From assembly GCA_024695225.1 (NCBI GenBank), contig JAILIO010000169.1, forward strand, positions 1 through 8,399: DNA of 8,399 bases. Direction: 5' to 3'. Positions within the stretch are counted from its first letter, which is position 1. Every line of letters starts with the position of its first letter. This document shows, one piece after another, positions 6,649-8,399 of this stretch. Made by a program: the position numbers and the translations under genes. Origin of the DNA: Lachnospiraceae bacterium. GTDB taxonomy: Bacteria; Bacillota; Clostridia; Lachnospirales; Lachnospiraceae. Below the pieces are notes generated by a model that was not told the DNA's origin, made no database searches, and saw only the letters and a list, made by a program, of their open reading frames with translations.

Positions 6649-6663
6649 AGAAAGGGGAAAGAT

Positions 6664-8304
6664 ATGAATTATACATATGGCGACGGACAGAATAACGGAC
6701 AGTACAACGGCGGTTACGGCACCGGAGGGTACGGAAACGGCGGGGGCTACGAGTATTACAATTCAAACGGTACGCCTGCAGGAGGTAACAGATCCCCTAA
6801 GAAAAAAGGAAACGGCAAGAAGGCAGCTGCCATAGTGGGACTGGTGATGGCAGGCATAGTCGCAGGTTCGGCGGTGACAACGGTTGCCAGGAACGTGCTG
6901 GTGGACAACAAACCCGAGACCGAAGAGACCAGGGAAGAGGCGTCCCTCAATATGGCAGAAGCTCCGGTGGAGAGCGTTCCCGAGACAGTGGCAGAGTCCA
7001 CGGTTGAGGAATCCACCCAGGCCGTGCAGACATCACAGACCACGGGATCCGATGAGAACATGACAGTGGCGCAGATCGCTGAAAAATGTCTCTCCAGCGT
7101 GGTGGCCATCACAAATAAAGGCACCACCGAGGTACAGTCCCTGTGGGGCACATTCTCACAGGATTCTGAGAGCAACGGATCAGGGGTGATCATAGGGGAA
7201 ACCGATTCAGAACTTCTCATACTCACCAACTATCACGTGATAGAAAACGCAAACCAGCTTTCAGTGGTCTTCTCCTGGGAGGAAGAGAGCCAGGACAATA
7301 AAGACGAAGCAGACATCATAAACGCCCAGGCCAAGGATTACGATTCCAGCAGGGATATAGCAGTCATAGCAGTGCCTCTCTCTGAGCTTTCCGATGAAAC
7401 ACTTGAAAAGGTGGCGGTGGCAACTGTGGGAGATTCAGATAACCTGGAACTGGGGCAGCAGGTCGTGGCCATAGGAAATGCTTTGGGATACGGACAGTCG
7501 GTCACCACCGGCATCATCAGCGCTCTCGACCGTGAGGTGGAGATAGATGACGGCTACGGAAGCGTTATCTCAAATGAATATATCCAGACTGATGCAGCCA
7601 TAAATCCCGGAAACAGCGGAGGAGCTCTCTTCAATATGAAGGGAGAACTCATCGGAATCAACTCCGCCAAGATCTCCAGCGCCGGGACTTACAGCGCCTC
7701 AGTTGAAGGAATGGGATATGCGATCCCCATCTCCGACATACTTGAGGATGTGAAGACCATGATGAACAGCAAGGTCATGGAAAAGAGTTCTGCAGAGGAC
7801 AGGGGTTATCTGGGAGTGACCATTATAACCGTGGATTCCTCAACCAGCGAAGCATACGGCATACCTCAGGGAGCCTATGTGAGATCGGTGGTCTCCGGAT
7901 ATGCGGCAGACAACGCAGGTATCAGTGAGGGAGACGTTATAACTTCCATAGACGGAAAGTCAGTGACTGAAGCTTCACAGCTCACGGGATATCTGGACTA
8001 TTACAAGGCGGGAGATACCGTGAAGATCTCCGTTGCGCATAAAGCTGACGGATATCAGAATGCGGAAGAAGTGGAAGTGACTCTCACCACAGCCCCGGAA
8101 GATACAGGGGAAGCCAAAGAAGAAAACGGCAATGAAGGCAGACCTGATATGGGAAACGGGGGTGAAAACCCTCAGGATAACGGAAACCGCAGAAACGAAG
8201 AGCCCGGTGACAACGGCAACAACGGCGGGTATTATGACCCCTTCGGCGAAGGCGGCACAGGCAATTCAGACCTGGACGAATGGCTTAGACAGTTCGGGTT
8301 TTGA
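6664..8304 (+). CDS. htrA: Membrane-anchored HtrA/DegP-type serine protease with one PDZ domain and low-complexity tails
   Basis: A surface quality-control protease that degrades misfolded exported proteins; 546 residues, longer than the typical 400-450 because of both tails. Order: cytoplasmic Gly/Asn/Tyr-rich tail (1-43); basic stop KKKGNGKK (46-53); one membrane segment (about 54-75), which acts as an uncleaved signal anchor; an acidic Ser/Thr/Glu linker (81-131); a trypsin-like domain (about 132-370) with catalytic triad His191 (TNYHV), Asp231 (SRDIAV) and Ser318 (NPGNSGGALF); one PDZ domain (about 380-478, starting RGYLGV); and an Asn/Gly/Glu-rich C-terminal tail (479-546) ending in DLDEWLRQFGF. 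The topology places protease and PDZ outside the membrane. An acidic insertion (WEEESQDNKDEAD, 205-217) lies between His and Asp. The ATG at 6664 has AAAGGGG six bases upstream. The flanking terminators and its own candidate promoter suggest a single-gene unit. HtrA family membership is secure; the exact paralogue name is not. Confidence 0.94.
   Translation: MNYTYGDGQNNGQYNGGYGTGGYGNGGGYEYYNSNGTPAGGNRSPKKKGNGKKAAAIVGLVMAGIVAGSAVTTVARNVLVDNKPETEETREEASLNMAEAPVESVPETVAESTVEESTQAVQTSQTTGSDENMTVAQIAEKCLSSVVAITNKGTTEVQSLWGTFSQDSESNGSGVIIGETDSELLILTNYHVIENANQLSVVFSWEEESQDNKDEADIINAQAKDYDSSRDIAVIAVPLSELSDETLEKVAVATVGDSDNLELGQQVVAIGNALGYGQSVTTGIISALDREVEIDDGYGSVISNEYIQTDAAINPGNSGGALFNMKGELIGINSAKISSAGTYSASVEGMGYAIPISDILEDVKTMMNSKVMEKSSAEDRGYLGVTIITVDSSTSEAYGIPQGAYVRSVVSGYAADNAGISEGDVITSIDGKSVTEASQLTGYLDYYKAGDTVKISVAHKADGYQNAEEVEVTLTTAPEDTGEAKEENGNEGRPDMGNGGENPQDNGNRRNEEPGDNGNNGGYYDPFGEGGTGNSDLDEWLRQFGF
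6683..6750 (+). repeat. Short tandem coding repeats in the 5' end of htrA
   Basis: ACGGACAGAATA (6683-6694) is followed directly by ACGGACAGTACA (6695-6706) and a diverged third unit starting ACGGCGG, a 12-bp period encoding DGQN, NGQY, NGGY. The pattern then degrades into further Gly/Tyr units up to about 6750. The repeats form the cytoplasmic tail of HtrA and could vary in copy number between strains. Confidence 0.55.
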
Positions 8305-8336
8305 ATAAACACCAACCTCTCCAATTTCTCCAACGG

Positions 8337-8362
8337 GACCTCCGGCTGAAAAGCCGGAGGTC
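8337..8362 (+). terminator. Hairpin terminator after htrA
   Basis: GACCTCCGGCT (8337-8347) pairs perfectly with AGCCGGAGGTC (8352-8362) over a GAAA tetraloop (GNRA type). Two G-U pairs can extend the base. The stem starts 33 bases after the htrA stop. The following TTCGTGCGTCT is a poor T-tract, so termination may depend mainly on the very stable stem. The pyrimidine-rich stretch before it (8312-8334) holds nothing else I recognise. Confidence 0.75.
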
Positions 8363-8385
8363 TTCGTGCGTCTGTGAGTTCAATG

Positions 8386-8394
8386 TGATATACT
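8386..8394 (+). promoter_or_regulatory. Possible extended -10 promoter element for the next gene
   Basis: TGATATACT carries an extended -10 form (TGN followed by TATACT, five of six to consensus) after the htrA terminator and at the right window edge. No good -35 hexamer lies 16-18 bases upstream. The downstream gene is outside the window, so orientation and use are unproven. Confidence 0.3.
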
Positions 8395-8399
8395 GATAC

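Noticed and set aside
6636..6695. 19-codon upstream ORF overlapping the htrA start
   Set aside because: It has no Shine-Dalgarno, and its ATG is explained by the duplicated ATGGCGACGG segment. The main ATG at 6664 has a strong site.
6756..7229. 157-codon minus-strand open frame inside htrA
   Set aside because: Antisense to the anchor, linker and protease N-terminus of HtrA. Its Ser/Thr/Val/Ala-rich composition is what the complement of the acidic linker would give, so it is not a gene.

Overview
The window looks like ordinary chromosomal DNA from a Gram-positive anaerobe of the class Clostridia, most likely Lachnospiraceae or a close relative. Four things point there: a GlgC-GlgD pair (the regulatory GlgD subunit is characteristic of Firmicutes), a spoVG gene, strong Shine-Dalgarno sequences at nearly every start, and a membrane-anchored HtrA of the clostridial type. 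Base composition appears near 50% G+C by eye, with frequent AGG (Arg) and ATA (Ile) codons. All genes lie on the plus strand and coding density is high; no stretch over 300 bases lacks a gene. I saw no rRNA, tRNA, CRISPR array, insertion sequence or phage gene.

Layout: 1-809 is the 3' part of glgC (ADP-glucose pyrophosphorylase, catalytic subunit), overlapping glgD (806-1924, regulatory subunit) in a TTGA stop/start. A strong imperfect hairpin (1931-1962) follows, then spoVG (2017-2286), pth (2319-2921) and mfd (2918-6442, again joined to its predecessor by a TTGA overlap). A 221-base intergenic region (6443-6663) holds a probable mfd terminator, a candidate sigma-A promoter with 11-bp-spaced TTCACA repeats, and a leader hairpin. 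It leads into htrA (6664-8304), which ends in an 11-bp GAAA-loop terminator hairpin (8337-8362). A possible extended -10 element for the next gene lies at the right edge.

Functionally, glgCD feed glycogen synthesis. SpoVG is a small nucleic-acid-binding regulator. Pth recycles peptidyl-tRNA and Mfd clears stalled RNA polymerase for repair, a housekeeping pair commonly linked in Firmicutes. HtrA is a surface quality-control protease and appears to be its own transcription unit.

I do not see a previously undescribed system. The most interesting signals are regulatory: mutually exclusive pairings in front of spoVG, a structure covering the mfd Shine-Dalgarno, the repeat array in front of htrA, and the low-complexity tails of HtrA. 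All are reported as leads with their limits.
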